Of a DNA stretch of 64,000 nucleotides, positions 7,741-15,593 are shown in pieces. The first letter of the stretch is position 1, and every line of letters begins with the position of its first letter. This stretch comes from Rhizobium sp. Root1334 (GTDB taxonomy: Bacteria > Pseudomonadota > Alphaproteobacteria > Rhizobiales > Rhizobiaceae). The translations under genes and the position numbers were made by a program. The notes under the pieces are model-generated. The model ran no database searches. It was given only the letters and a program-made list of their open reading frames with translations, and was not told where the DNA came from. The DNA is taken from assembly GCF_001426665.1 (NCBI RefSeq), contig NZ_LMEY01000030.1, positions 725 to 64,724 of the forward strand, written 5' to 3'.

Positions 7741-9177
7741 ATGGCTGCCATGCCTCCACTGATCGCCCAGAACTGGAAATCGTCACAGGGCACTCTGACT
7801 GGAACCGCCCGGGATGCAATTATTCTGGCCGGTATCGTCTTCGTCGCGGCTCTCCTCGGTATTCTGACGCGTCCGATGGGCCTGCTTGCCCTGTTGTGGC
7901 CCGCAAACGCCGTCCTGTTGGGCGTGATGGTCCGGCGCCCCGGTTTTGCTACCGCGTTTGGCTGGGCGGGAGCCATTGCCGGTTACATTGCCGCCGACAT
8001 GATAACCGGCGGCACCCTGACCAAGACCCTTTGGCTTACCGGCGCCAACGTTACCGGTGTCTTTGCCGGCAGTCTGCTCTATCGTCTCGCCGGCCGTGGT
8101 CACCAGCGCCTTCGCGAGCCTCAGTCCGTCATCATCATGTTCGCGATCTGCAGCGTTGCGGCCCTCGCCAGCGGGCTTGTCGGCGGCTTTGCTGCAGGAT
8201 TTTCGCTTGGGCAAACCTATTTTTCCGGATTCTGGTTCTGGCTGGTTACAGAGCTTGTGAATTTCATCGTCATTTTGCCCGTGATACTCATCGCGCCGTC
8301 GTTCCGCGAATGGCCTGCCAAGCTGGCAGCCTCCAGCCGAACGGCGCTGTCAGAGAGACGCCATGCTCTTCCCTTGGCGGCCCTTTTGCTGTCGATGCTC
8401 GCCAGCAGTTTCATCGGCGGCCCCGGAGCTTTCGCGTTTCCAGTTCCGGCCCTGCTTTGGTGCGCCACCAGTTTCTCGCTGTTTCCGATGACCCTGCTGA
8501 CTATGGTCTTCAGCATCTGGGGTATGATGACCTTCAGCACGAGTGCACCAGAGGCCGTGGATCCTCTTTTGTGGATGCAATCCATCCGGCTGGGCCTTGG
8601 CATGATTGCGATGGCCCCGCTTTCGGTGGCAAGCATTACGACGACCCGAAACGGGCTGCTGCAGCGCCTTCAGGATTCTGTCGACCATGATTTCTTGACC
8701 CGCACGCTCGCCCGCGGCACCTTCATGGCACGCAGCGAAAACGCCATTTCGCAGGGCGGCAACGTCGATGGCTCGGCCGTTCTCGTTCTCGACATCGATC
8801 ACTTCAAATCGGTCAATGATCAGCACGGGCATGCGGTCGGCGACAATGCGCTAATTGCCTTTTCATCCGCCGTCACTTCAACGCTGCGGAAAGACGACCT
8901 CTTCGGGCGGACCGGAGGCGAAGAGTTCTGCGTGGTGCTGCCAAGGGCCTCGGCAGCCGCCGCAAGAATGGTGGCGGAACGCATCCGGCAAGCCGTCGAG
9001 CGCCTGGAAATCGATGCCGGCGATGGAACAACGCTGTCGATCACGGTGAGTGGCGGCCTGGCCGTTTGCAGCAGCACTTCAAAATTGTCGTTCGAGGAAA
9101 TGCTGACCCGAGCCGACATGGCGCTGTACCGCGCAAAAGCGGAAGGCCGCAACCGGATCGTCAGCGACGACTGCTAA
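7741..9177 (+). CDS. Membrane diguanylate cyclase (MASE1-like sensor + GGDEF)
   Basis: 478 residues. Residues about 20-305 are a run of roughly eight to ten hydrophobic helices resembling the MASE1 sensory domain (WPANAVLLGVMVRRP near the start). Residues about 320-475 are a GGDEF domain with GGEEF at 392-396. The inhibitory RxxD motif (R383, D386) is intact, so it should make cyclic di-GMP under product inhibition. There is no EAL domain. It follows the adenylate cyclase by 173 bases on the same strand and is 7 bases from the convergent rutR. The ligand of the membrane domain is unknown. Confidence 0.88.
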   Translation: MAAMPPLIAQNWKSSQGTLTGTARDAIILAGIVFVAALLGILTRPMGLLALLWPANAVLLGVMVRRPGFATAFGWAGAIAGYIAADMITGGTLTKTLWLTGANVTGVFAGSLLYRLAGRGHQRLREPQSVIIMFAICSVAALASGLVGGFAAGFSLGQTYFSGFWFWLVTELVNFIVILPVILIAPSFREWPAKLAASSRTALSERRHALPLAALLLSMLASSFIGGPGAFAFPVPALLWCATSFSLFPMTLLTMVFSIWGMMTFSTSAPEAVDPLLWMQSIRLGLGMIAMAPLSVASITTTRNGLLQRLQDSVDHDFLTRTLARGTFMARSENAISQGGNVDGSAVLVLDIDHFKSVNDQHGHAVGDNALIAFSSAVTSTLRKDDLFGRTGGEEFCVVLPRASAAAARMVAERIRQAVERLEIDAGDGTTLSITVSGGLAVCSSTSKLSFEEMLTRADMALYRAKAEGRNRIVSDDC

Positions 9178-9184
9178 TTCCGGA

Positions 9185-9835
9185 TCAGGCGCCACCGTTG
9201 CGGATTTCCAGCCCACTGACGAAGAGCTGCTCGAGGAACCGCGCAGCATCTTCGAAACGCCCTTCGCCGGAGTGCTCCTCGCCGAGCACTCCGCGCACCT
9301 GAACGTCGAAATCCGCATAATGCTGCGTGGTCGACCAGATGGCGAAGATCAGGTGATAAGGATCGCATTTGGCGATCTTGCCGGACTTGGCCCAACTGCG
9401 GATCACCTCGGCCTTCTCGTCGACAAGCGATTTCAAGGGGCCCTTCAACTCGTCCTCGATATGGGGGGCACCTTGCAGGATCTCGTTGGCGAACAACCGG
9501 CTTTCGCGCGGGAAATCCCGCGCCATCTCCAGCTTGCGGCGGATGTAACTCCGGATTTCCGTAACCGGACTCCCCTCCGCATCGAACTCGCGCAACGGGT
9601 CGAGCCAGTTGTCGAGCACCCGGTCGATCAGCGCCCGGTGCATTGCTTCCTTGGTGCGGAAATAATAGAGCAGGTTGGGTTTGGACATGCCCGCCACTTC
9701 AGCGATCTGGTCGATGGTGCTGCCGCGAAAACCGTGGGTGGCAAAGACGTCGAGCGCCGCCTCGAGAATCAGTTCTTCCTTCTCCTCCTGGATGCGGGTT
9801 CGCCGTTGCGTTCGGGCTGCCCTCGGAAGTACCAT
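9185..9835 (-). CDS. rutR: TetR-family pyrimidine-utilisation regulator RutR
   Basis: 216 residues. An N-terminal TetR helix-turn-helix (about residues 35-60, STIDQIAEVAGMSKPNLLYYF) is followed by the RutR-type effector domain (TKEAMHRALIDRVLDNWLDPL). In E. coli RutR binds uracil/thymine and releases the rut promoter. Here it is divergent from the beta-ureidopropionase gene, and a near-consensus RutR operator sits midway in the 290-base intergenic region, so autoregulation and control of the catabolic genes are likely. A GGGGGAAAG ribosome-binding site precedes the ATG at 9835. Confidence 0.92.
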   Translation of the reverse strand: MVLPRAARTQRRTRIQEEKEELILEAALDVFATHGFRGSTIDQIAEVAGMSKPNLLYYFRTKEAMHRALIDRVLDNWLDPLREFDAEGSPVTEIRSYIRRKLEMARDFPRESRLFANEILQGAPHIEDELKGPLKSLVDEKAEVIRSWAKSGKIAKCDPYHLIFAIWSTTQHYADFDVQVRGVLGEEHSGEGRFEDAARFLEQLFVSGLEIRNGGA

Positions 9836-9972
9836 CTTTCCCCCAGTCTTCTCACCAATCGCCGCCGGCGTACGGCTTGAAAACCTCCGAAAACCGCGTG
9901 GTCCAAAAATTCGGACGGCACTGACGTTTTTTCTGTTTTTCGTCTTGAGTGCGGCAACGGAAGTTGTAATGT

Positions 9973-9988
9973 TTTACCAACCGGTCAA
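9973..9988. promoter_or_regulatory. RutR operator between rutR and the beta-ureidopropionase gene
   Basis: TTTACCAACCGGTCAA agrees with the RutR consensus TTGACCAnnTGGTCAA at 12 of 14 defined positions. It is almost equidistant from the two divergent starts (about 137 bases each). A further perfect half-site TTGACCA lies at 10059-10065, closer to the catabolic gene. Binding would control both directions. Confidence 0.7.
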
Positions 9989-10125
9989 ATTATCAGTCAG
10001 TTCAAACTCAAACGCAACGGCTGATCGCAGGGCAATCGAAAAAACCAGATGCCCCGATTTGACCACGGGAACGATGGGATGCGCAGCCAAATCTGCCTCC
10101 CTTAAAAAGAATGAGGAGAACCGTC

Positions 10126-11379
10126 ATGGCTCATGCACCGGGCGAGAACATGCGCGTCAACGCCGACCGTCTGTGGGATTCCCTGATGGACATGTCCAAG
10201 ATCGGCCCCGGCATTGCCGGTGGCAACAATCGCCAGACATTGACCGACGAAGATGGCGAAGGCCGTCACCTGTTTCAAAGATGGTGCGAAGACGCCGGCA
10301 TGACCATGGGCGTCGACAAGATGGGCACGATGTTTGCCACCCGCCCCGGTACCGATGCCGACGCCCTTCCCGTTTATGTCGGCAGCCATCTCGATACCCA
10401 GCCAACCGGCGGCAAATATGACGGCGTGCTCGGCGTTTTGGGCGCATTGGAGGTCGTGCGTACCATGAACGATCTCGGCATCAAGACGAAGCATCCGATC
10501 GTCGTCACCAATTGGGCAAACGAGGAAGGCGCGCGCTTCGCGCCCGCCATGCTCGCTTCCGGCGTCTTTGCCGGTATCCATGAGCTGGATTACGCCTATG
10601 GCCGCAAGGATCCCGACGGCAAGTCCTACGGCGACGAATTGAAACGGATTGGATGGCAAGGCGAGGAAGAGGTTGGCGCGCGAAAAATGCACGCCTATTT
10701 CGAATATCACATCGAGCAAGGCCCGATCCTCGAGGCAGAAGAAAAGACTATCGGTGTGGTGACGCACTGTCAGGGCCTGTGGTGGCTGGAATTCACCTTG
10801 ACGGGCCGCGAAGCGCATACCGGCTCGACGCCGATGAACCTGCGCGTCAATGCCGGGCTGGCGATGGCGCGGATCGTTGAAATGGTCCAGGGGGTCGCGA
10901 TGGAAAACCAGCCGGGTGCCGTTGGCGGCGTTGGCCAGGTGTTCTTCTCGCCGAATTCGCGCAACGTGCTGCCGGGCAAGGTTGTGTTCACCGTCGACAT
11001 CCGCTCGCCCGACAAGGCCAAGCTCGACCGCATGCGGGCGAAGATCGAGGCCGAAGCACCGAAGATCACGGAAGCGCTCGGCGTTGGTTGTTCCATCGAG
11101 GCCATCGGCCATTTCGAGCCGGTGACCTTCGATCCGGCGCTGGTGACCGCCGTACGCACCGCCGCCGAGAAACTTGGCTATAGCCACATGAACCTGATCT
11201 CCGGCGCCGGCCACGACGCCTGCTGGGCCGCCAAAGTCGCCCCCGCCACCATGGTCATGTGCCCCTGTGTCGGCGGGTTGAGCCACAACGAGGCCGAGGA
11301 GATCTCCAAGGAATGGGCTTCCGCCGGCTGCGACGTGCTGTTCCACGCGGTGGTGGAGACTGCGGGGATCGTGGGGTGA
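10126..11379 (+). CDS. Beta-ureidopropionase / N-carbamoyl amino acid amidohydrolase (M20 family)
   Basis: 417 residues. It hydrolyses N-carbamoyl-beta-alanine (or the thymine-derived analogue) to beta-alanine, CO2 and ammonia, the last step of reductive pyrimidine breakdown. M20 metal ligands are visible: H88 and D99 in SHLDTQPTGGKYDG, E133/E134 in ANEEGARF, the FEYHIEQGPILE block, and a late histidine in SGAGHDACW. The start at 10126 follows AGGAGAACCGTC; an ATG at 10111 overlaps that ribosome-binding site and is rejected. Family members may act on L-carbamoyl amino acids instead, but preTA, hydA and rutR around it support the pyrimidine role. A repeat begins 14 bases after its stop. Confidence 0.9.
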   Translation: MAHAPGENMRVNADRLWDSLMDMSKIGPGIAGGNNRQTLTDEDGEGRHLFQRWCEDAGMTMGVDKMGTMFATRPGTDADALPVYVGSHLDTQPTGGKYDGVLGVLGALEVVRTMNDLGIKTKHPIVVTNWANEEGARFAPAMLASGVFAGIHELDYAYGRKDPDGKSYGDELKRIGWQGEEEVGARKMHAYFEYHIEQGPILEAEEKTIGVVTHCQGLWWLEFTLTGREAHTGSTPMNLRVNAGLAMARIVEMVQGVAMENQPGAVGGVGQVFFSPNSRNVLPGKVVFTVDIRSPDKAKLDRMRAKIEAEAPKITEALGVGCSIEAIGHFEPVTFDPALVTAVRTAAEKLGYSHMNLISGAGHDACWAAKVAPATMVMCPCVGGLSHNEAEEISKEWASAGCDVLFHAVVETAGIVG

Positions 11380-11392
11380 AGACCGTGGCCGT

Positions 11393-11576
11393 GGCCCCCT
11401 CATCCGGCCCTTCGAGCCACCTTCTCCCCGCTGAGGAGAAGAGGGTGTTTGCCGTGCTAACAATATCGCCCTTTACCTCTGCGCTTTCAGAACTATCCGT
11501 AATGCGCGGGGCCTCCACGCACTCCCTCTTCTCCCCAGCGGGGAGAAGGTGGCCCGAAGGGTCGGATGAGGGGGCC
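11393..11576. repeat. REPIN-like inverted repeat element preceding a DUF559 gene
   Basis: Two 53-base arms (11393-11445 and 11524-11576) are inverted copies differing at 3 positions. Each arm holds its own small hairpin of the type CTTCTCCCC-AGC-GGGGAGAAG. The 78 bases between arms show no gene. Two palindromic units in inverted orientation form the layout of REPINs and MITEs. The outer end of the right arm supplies a GAGGGGG ribosome-binding site for the DUF559 ATG at 11582. The element interrupts what would otherwise be a tight hydrolase-hydA operon. Confidence 0.85.
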
Positions 11577-11581
11577 TTCCG

Positions 11582-12028
11582 ATGAATGCCCAAAAGAACA
11601 ACGACATTACCAAGCACCGCAGCGGAGCAACAGCCAAGGCTCGCCACCTGCGGCAGGAAGAGACAGAGGCCGAATACAAACTCTGGAGTGAACTGCGCAA
11701 TCGCCTACTCAACGGGTACAAGTTCACACGGCAAGTGCCGCTTGGACCTTATGTTGCTGACTTCGTCTGTCGCGAAAAAAGCCTCGTGATCGAACTTGAT
11801 GGCGCGCAACATTCAGGTTCGCTTTCCGATATTGTTCGAACACGCTGGCTGAACCAGAACGGCTATTCAGTTCTGCGGTTTTGGAACGACGAAATTCTTC
11901 GGGAACGGCGCGCGGTTCTCGACACCATACTCGCAGTCCTGTCCGGCGAGATTTCCGCACGCTGCGATGCGGCCCGCTTCTCGCCCGCAGGCGTCTTCGC
12001 GAACACCAAAGAGGTAACAAGATCATGA
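11582..12028 (+). CDS. DUF559 (PD-(D/E)XK/Vsr-like) nuclease-family protein, copy 1
   Basis: 148 residues. Conserved blocks of the DUF559 family are present: EYKLWSELRNRLLNGYKF, then RQVPLGPYVADFVC, VIELDGAQH and YSVLRFWNDEI. D60, E71 and the ELDGxxH region fit the catalytic core of PD-(D/E)XK nucleases. The biological role of the family is not established. It starts 5 bases after the repeat at 11393-11576 and ends with TGA inside the ATGA that also starts hydA. The last 28 or so residues lie beyond the usual domain end and look like translated leader sequence of hydA, including its ribosome-binding site (AGAGGT). A paralogue with the same arrangement lies at 15210. Confidence 0.85.
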   Translation: MNAQKNNDITKHRSGATAKARHLRQEETEAEYKLWSELRNRLLNGYKFTRQVPLGPYVADFVCREKSLVIELDGAQHSGSLSDIVRTRWLNQNGYSVLRFWNDEILRERRAVLDTILAVLSGEISARCDAARFSPAGVFANTKEVTRS

Positions 12029-13479
12029 CCACAGTCATCAAGAACGGCACCATCGTCACCGCCGACCTCACCTATAAGGCCGACGTCAAGATCGACGGTG
12101 GCAGGATCATCGAGATCGGGCCGAATCTCTCGGGCGACAAGACGCTGGATGCGACCGGCTGTTATGTCATGCCCGGCGGTATCGATCCGCATACCCATCT
12201 CGAAATGCCGTTCATGGGAACCTATTCCTCCGACGATTTCGAAAGCGGGACGCGCGCGGCCCTGTCCGGCGGCACGACCATGGTCGTCGATTTCGCCCTG
12301 CCCGCGCCCGGCCAGTCGCTGCTCGAAGCGCTCACCATGTGGGACAACAAGACCTCGCGGGCCAATTGCGACTTCTCCTTCCACATGGCGATCACCTGGT
12401 GGAGCGAGCAGGTCTTCAACGAGATGCAGACCATCGTTCAGGACAAGGGCATCAACTCGTTCAAGCACTTCATGGCCTACAAGGGCGCACTGATGGTGGA
12501 TGACGACGAGATGTTCCACTCGTTCCAGCGTTGCGCTGAGCTCGGTGCGCTGCCGATGGTGCATGCCGAAAACGGCGATATCGTTGCGCAGATGCAGGCA
12601 AAGTTGCTGGCAGACGGTAACAATGGCCCGGAAGCCCACGCCTATTCCCGCCCCGCCGCCGTCGAAGGCGAGGCGACCAACCGCGCCATCATCATCGCCG
12701 ACATGGCGGGGGCACCGCTTTATGTGGTGCACACCTCCTGCGAACAGGCGCACGAGGCCATCCGCCGCGCCCGCCAAAACGGCATGCGCGTCTACGGCGA
12801 GCCGCTGATCCAGCATCTGACATTGGACGAGAGCGAATATGCAAATCCCGACTGGGATCATGCCGCCCGCCGCGTCATGTCGCCGCCGTTCCGCAACAAG
12901 CAGCATCAGGACAGCCTCTGGGCAGGCCTCTCCGCCGGTTCCCTGCAGGTGGTCGCGACCGACCACTGCGCCTTTACGACCGAACAAAAACGTTTCGGCG
13001 TCGGTGACTTCACCAAGATCCCCAATGGCACCGGCGGGCTTGAAGACCGTATGCCGATGCTCTGGACAAACGGCGTCGCCACCGGCCGCATCACCATGAA
13101 CGAGTTTGTGGCTGTGACCTCGACCAACATCGCCAAGATCCTCAACATGTACCCGAAAAAAGGTGCGATCCTCGTCGGTGCCGATGCCGATCTCGTTGTC
13201 TGGGATCCGAAACGCTCGAAGACCATCTCGGCCTCAAGCCAGCAATCGGCGATCGACTATAACGTCTTCGAGGGCAAGCAGGTGACCGGCCTGCCGCGCT
13301 ACACGCTGACCGGCGGCGTGGTTGCCATCGAGGAATCGACGGTCAAGACACGCGAAGGCCAAGGCAAATTCGTCAAGCGCGAACCTTTCACCGCCGTCAA
13401 CAAGGCGCTCTCTACCTGGAAGGAGATCACCGCACCGCGCAAAGTCCAGCGCACCGGCATTCCGGCCAGCGGGGTATGA
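12025..13479 (+). CDS. hydA: Dihydropyrimidinase (D-hydantoinase)
   Basis: 484 residues. It opens dihydrouracil/dihydrothymine to N-carbamoyl-beta-amino acids, the step between PreTA and beta-ureidopropionase. The amidohydrolase motifs are complete: H56 and H58 (GGIDPHTHLEMPFMG), carbamylated lysine K153 (FMAYKGALMV), later histidines in MVHAEN and VVHTSCE, and aspartate in VATDHCAF. The true start is the ATG at 12025, which gives the family N-terminus MTTVIKNGTIVTAD; the open frame continues upstream to 11881 only by overlap with the DUF559 gene. Translation is probably coupled to that gene through the ATGA overlap. Confidence 0.94.
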   Translation: MTTVIKNGTIVTADLTYKADVKIDGGRIIEIGPNLSGDKTLDATGCYVMPGGIDPHTHLEMPFMGTYSSDDFESGTRAALSGGTTMVVDFALPAPGQSLLEALTMWDNKTSRANCDFSFHMAITWWSEQVFNEMQTIVQDKGINSFKHFMAYKGALMVDDDEMFHSFQRCAELGALPMVHAENGDIVAQMQAKLLADGNNGPEAHAYSRPAAVEGEATNRAIIIADMAGAPLYVVHTSCEQAHEAIRRARQNGMRVYGEPLIQHLTLDESEYANPDWDHAARRVMSPPFRNKQHQDSLWAGLSAGSLQVVATDHCAFTTEQKRFGVGDFTKIPNGTGGLEDRMPMLWTNGVATGRITMNEFVAVTSTNIAKILNMYPKKGAILVGADADLVVWDPKRSKTISASSQQSAIDYNVFEGKQVTGLPRYTLTGGVVAIEESTVKTREGQGKFVKREPFTAVNKALSTWKEITAPRKVQRTGIPASGV

Positions 13480-13605
13480 TGGTGAGGGCGGCGTACACGA
13501 GGGGGCTTTGAAAAAATGCACGTGAGCAGGCCCCCATCCTCCAGATCGCTCTGTCGCCGGCCGGCGGGCCAGCGGCGATACCAGCCCGTTCACGCAAGAC
13601 AACAA

Positions 13606-14025
13606 TTACAACGGCACGAGGGCCTCCAGTTCAGGCAACAGGACGACGCTTTCCTGCTCGTTCGGGTCTGTGCGCGCAATGACGGCCGAAGCGGCCTGAT
13701 CCGACAGATTGGCCGGCAGATGCGGCACGCCAGCCGGGATATAAAACATCTCGCCCGCGCGCACGATCACATGGTTCTCCAGCCTTTCGCCAAACCACGT
13801 ATGGGCTTCGCCAGACAGCATGTAGATCGCCGTTTCATGGGTTTCGTGTTTGTGGGCCTTGGCCCGGCCACCCGGCGGAATGGTCAGAAGGTGCATACAG
13901 ATGCCCGCCGATCCGACAGCCTCTGCCGAAATCCCCTCGAAGTAACTGAACCCCTGCTTACCATCATAGGTCTGGCCGGGACGGACGATCCGGCAGGTGG
14001 GTTTCGATGATTGCAACATTTTCAT
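13606..14025 (-). CDS. Cupin-domain protein
   Basis: 139 residues forming one cupin barrel. KAHKHETHETAIYMLSGEAH (about residues 60-80) and AGEMFYIPAGVPHLPAN are the two cupin motifs with metal-binding histidines and glutamate. The start at 14025 (MKMLQSSKPTCRIV) follows a GGAGGAGAT ribosome-binding site; longer upstream frames lack one. It is divergent from the ABC transporter and convergent with hydA. A role in pyrimidine breakdown, for instance handling a reactive intermediate, is suggested only by context; the reaction is unknown. Confidence 0.8.
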   Translation of the reverse strand: MKMLQSSKPTCRIVRPGQTYDGKQGFSYFEGISAEAVGSAGICMHLLTIPPGGRAKAHKHETHETAIYMLSGEAHTWFGERLENHVIVRAGEMFYIPAGVPHLPANLSDQAASAVIARTDPNEQESVVLLPELEALVPL

Positions 14026-14104
14026 ATCTCCTCCGCAGGAACGCCGCAGGCAGCATACCCCATTCAAAAAATATGAAGTACGACTATCGGAGGCAGAAAA
14101 CCGA

Positions 14105-14953
14105 ATGACGTCACACCAATCTTCCAGCCAATGGCATTCAGGGCGGAGCGCACCGGATACAATGACAGGCACAGCAACATCCGTCGTTTCGGCGCGCGAT
14201 CTCGGCCTCACCTTCGAGACCAACGACGGCCCGGTCAACGCGCTGACAGGCGTCAATCTCGACGTCAACAAGGGCGATTTCGTCTCCTTCATCGGCCCCT
14301 CCGGTTGCGGCAAGACCACCTTCCTGCGCGTCATCGCCGATCTGGAAAAGCCGACATCCGGCGCGATCACCGTCAATGGCACGACACCGGAAAACGCCCG
14401 CAAAAACCGCTCCTACGGCTATGTCTTCCAGGCCGCCGCCCTCTACCCGTGGCGCACCATCGAAAAGAACATCGCTCTGCCGCTCGAAATCATGGGCTAC
14501 AGCGCCGCGGACCAGAAGGCGCGGATCGAGCGTACCCTCGAACTGGTCAACCTGACGGGCTTTGGCAAGAAATTTCCGTGGCAGCTTTCGGGCGGCATGC
14601 AGCAGCGCGCCTCGATCGCCCGCGCGCTCGCCTTCGATGCCGATCTTCTCCTGATGGATGAACCGTTCGGCGCACTCGATGAAATCGTCCGCGATCACCT
14701 GAACGAGCAGCTCTTGAAACTCTGGGACCGCACCAACAAGACGATCTGCTTCGTGACCCACTCGATCCCGGAAGCCGTCTATCTCTCCACCAAGATCGTC
14801 GTCATGAGCCCCCGTCCCGGCCGCGTCACCGACATCATCGAATCCACCCTGCCACGCGAACGCCCCTTGGGCATCCGCGAAACCCCGGAATTCCTCGCGA
14901 TCGCCCATCGCGTGCGCGAGGGTCTGAGAGCGGGGCATAGTTATGATGAGTAG
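14105..14953 (+). CDS. ABC transporter ATP-binding protein (NMT1/THI5-type; probable pyrimidine uptake)
   Basis: 282 residues of the SsuB/TauB/NrtD class. Walker A is GPSGCGKTTFLR, the signature LSGGMQQR, and Walker B LLLMDEPFGALDE. The ATG at 14105 is preceded by GGAGG 11 bases upstream; ATG 14162 is an alternative that would remove a poorly conserved leader. It energises uptake with the two permeases (15928 and 16809) and the binding protein (17731). A repeat, a DUF559 gene and a small membrane protein separate it from the permeases, an odd interruption for such an operon. The pyrimidine-type substrate is inferred from location. Confidence 0.87.
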   Translation: MTSHQSSSQWHSGRSAPDTMTGTATSVVSARDLGLTFETNDGPVNALTGVNLDVNKGDFVSFIGPSGCGKTTFLRVIADLEKPTSGAITVNGTTPENARKNRSYGYVFQAAALYPWRTIEKNIALPLEIMGYSAADQKARIERTLELVNLTGFGKKFPWQLSGGMQQRASIARALAFDADLLLMDEPFGALDEIVRDHLNEQLLKLWDRTNKTICFVTHSIPEAVYLSTKIVVMSPRPGRVTDIIESTLPRERPLGIRETPEFLAIAHRVREGLRAGHSYDE

Positions 14954-14975
14954 GGCGTCCGAGATTGCGGCGAAG

Positions 14976-15208
14976 GCCCCTCCCCAACCCCTCCCCACAA
15001 GGGGGAGGGGCTCGACCGGTCGGCCTTTCGCTTTTTCAGACTTCCAACAAGACAAAATTGCTGCACGTACGATGCGCAGAAATTCTAACTCGAGTTTTGA
15101 GGGATCGCCGCAGGCGATGCATTTTCAGTTTGGCGATGCAGGCGCCGCGGTTTTCTCCCTCCCCCTTGTGGGGAGGGTGGTGAGCGCAGCGAACCGGGAG
15201 GGGTCTTT
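14976..15208. repeat. REPIN-like repeat preceding the second DUF559 gene
   Basis: Two inverted palindromic units built on the hairpin CCCCTCCCC-ACAA-GGGGGAGGGG (core 14988-15010) and its inverted copy (15157-15177). Both arms end in GGxCCCCTCC-type sequence. The left arm lacks about 18 bases present in the right (15178-15196), so it is a degenerate or shortened copy. The right arm's outer end (GGGAGGGG) sits where a ribosome-binding site for the DUF559 TTG at 15210 would be. The core hairpin sequence is shared with the element at 32300-32434. Confidence 0.75.
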
Positions 15209-15209
15209 C

Positions 15210-15593
15210 TTGCCGCACTCAAATATCGACCCAAAAACCAGAACGAGGGCCAAGAAACTACGCACCGAACTGACCAAAGCCGAAGCCAGAATGTGGAATA
15301 TGCTGCGCGACTTCCGTTCACGCGGCGCACGGTTCCGCCGTGAAACTCCGATTGGTCCTTATGTCGCTGATTTTGCCTGGTTGTCGGCGCGCATTGTGAT
15401 TGAAGTCGATGGCGATAGCCATGAAACGACAGATGGACGGAGACACGACAACCAACGCGATCGGTTTCTTCAAGCCCAGGGCTTTAGCGTCCTCCGTTTT
15501 GACAACGCTCAGGTAATCGACGGCCCGGACTATGTTTTCTTAACAATAGAACAAGCCATTTCGAATTTTCTGGAGGCCGAGCCAAACCAATGA
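15210..15593 (+). CDS. DUF559 (PD-(D/E)XK/Vsr-like) nuclease-family protein, copy 2
   Basis: 127 residues from the TTG at 15210. The family core is LTKAEARMWNMLRDFRSRGARF, RETPIGPYVADFAW, IVIEVDGDSH (D54, E65, D67, H71) and GFSVLRFDN. The frame stays open upstream to 14943 through the repeat, but that translation is repeat sequence, so the repeat-proximal TTG behind GGGAGGGG is preferred; ATG 15117 inside the repeat is a fallback. Its TGA (15591-15593) overlaps the ATG of the next gene (ATGA), the same junction as copy 1. The two copies share only the domain core, so this is not a recent duplication. Confidence 0.78.
   Translation: MPHSNIDPKTRTRAKKLRTELTKAEARMWNMLRDFRSRGARFRRETPIGPYVADFAWLSARIVIEVDGDSHETTDGRRHDNQRDRFLQAQGFSVLRFDNAQVIDGPDYVFLTIEQAISNFLEAEPNQ

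Noticed and set aside
6485-7819. 444-codon minus-strand frame opposite the cyclase gene
   Set aside because: The plus-strand product has ferredoxin and cyclase motifs; the opposite frame has none.
11393-11576. Possibility that the first inverted repeat is simply a transcription terminator after the beta-ureidopropionase gene
   Set aside because: The arms are 53 bases with internal hairpins and about 78 bases between them, there is no T run, and analogous elements occur at two other sites. This fits a repeat element better.
13480-13605. Another REPIN copy between hydA and the cupin gene
   Set aside because: Only short GGGGGC/GCCCCC matches are seen, without the shared hairpin core or long arms. 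It may be a decayed remnant or a terminator for the convergent genes, but I cannot support it.
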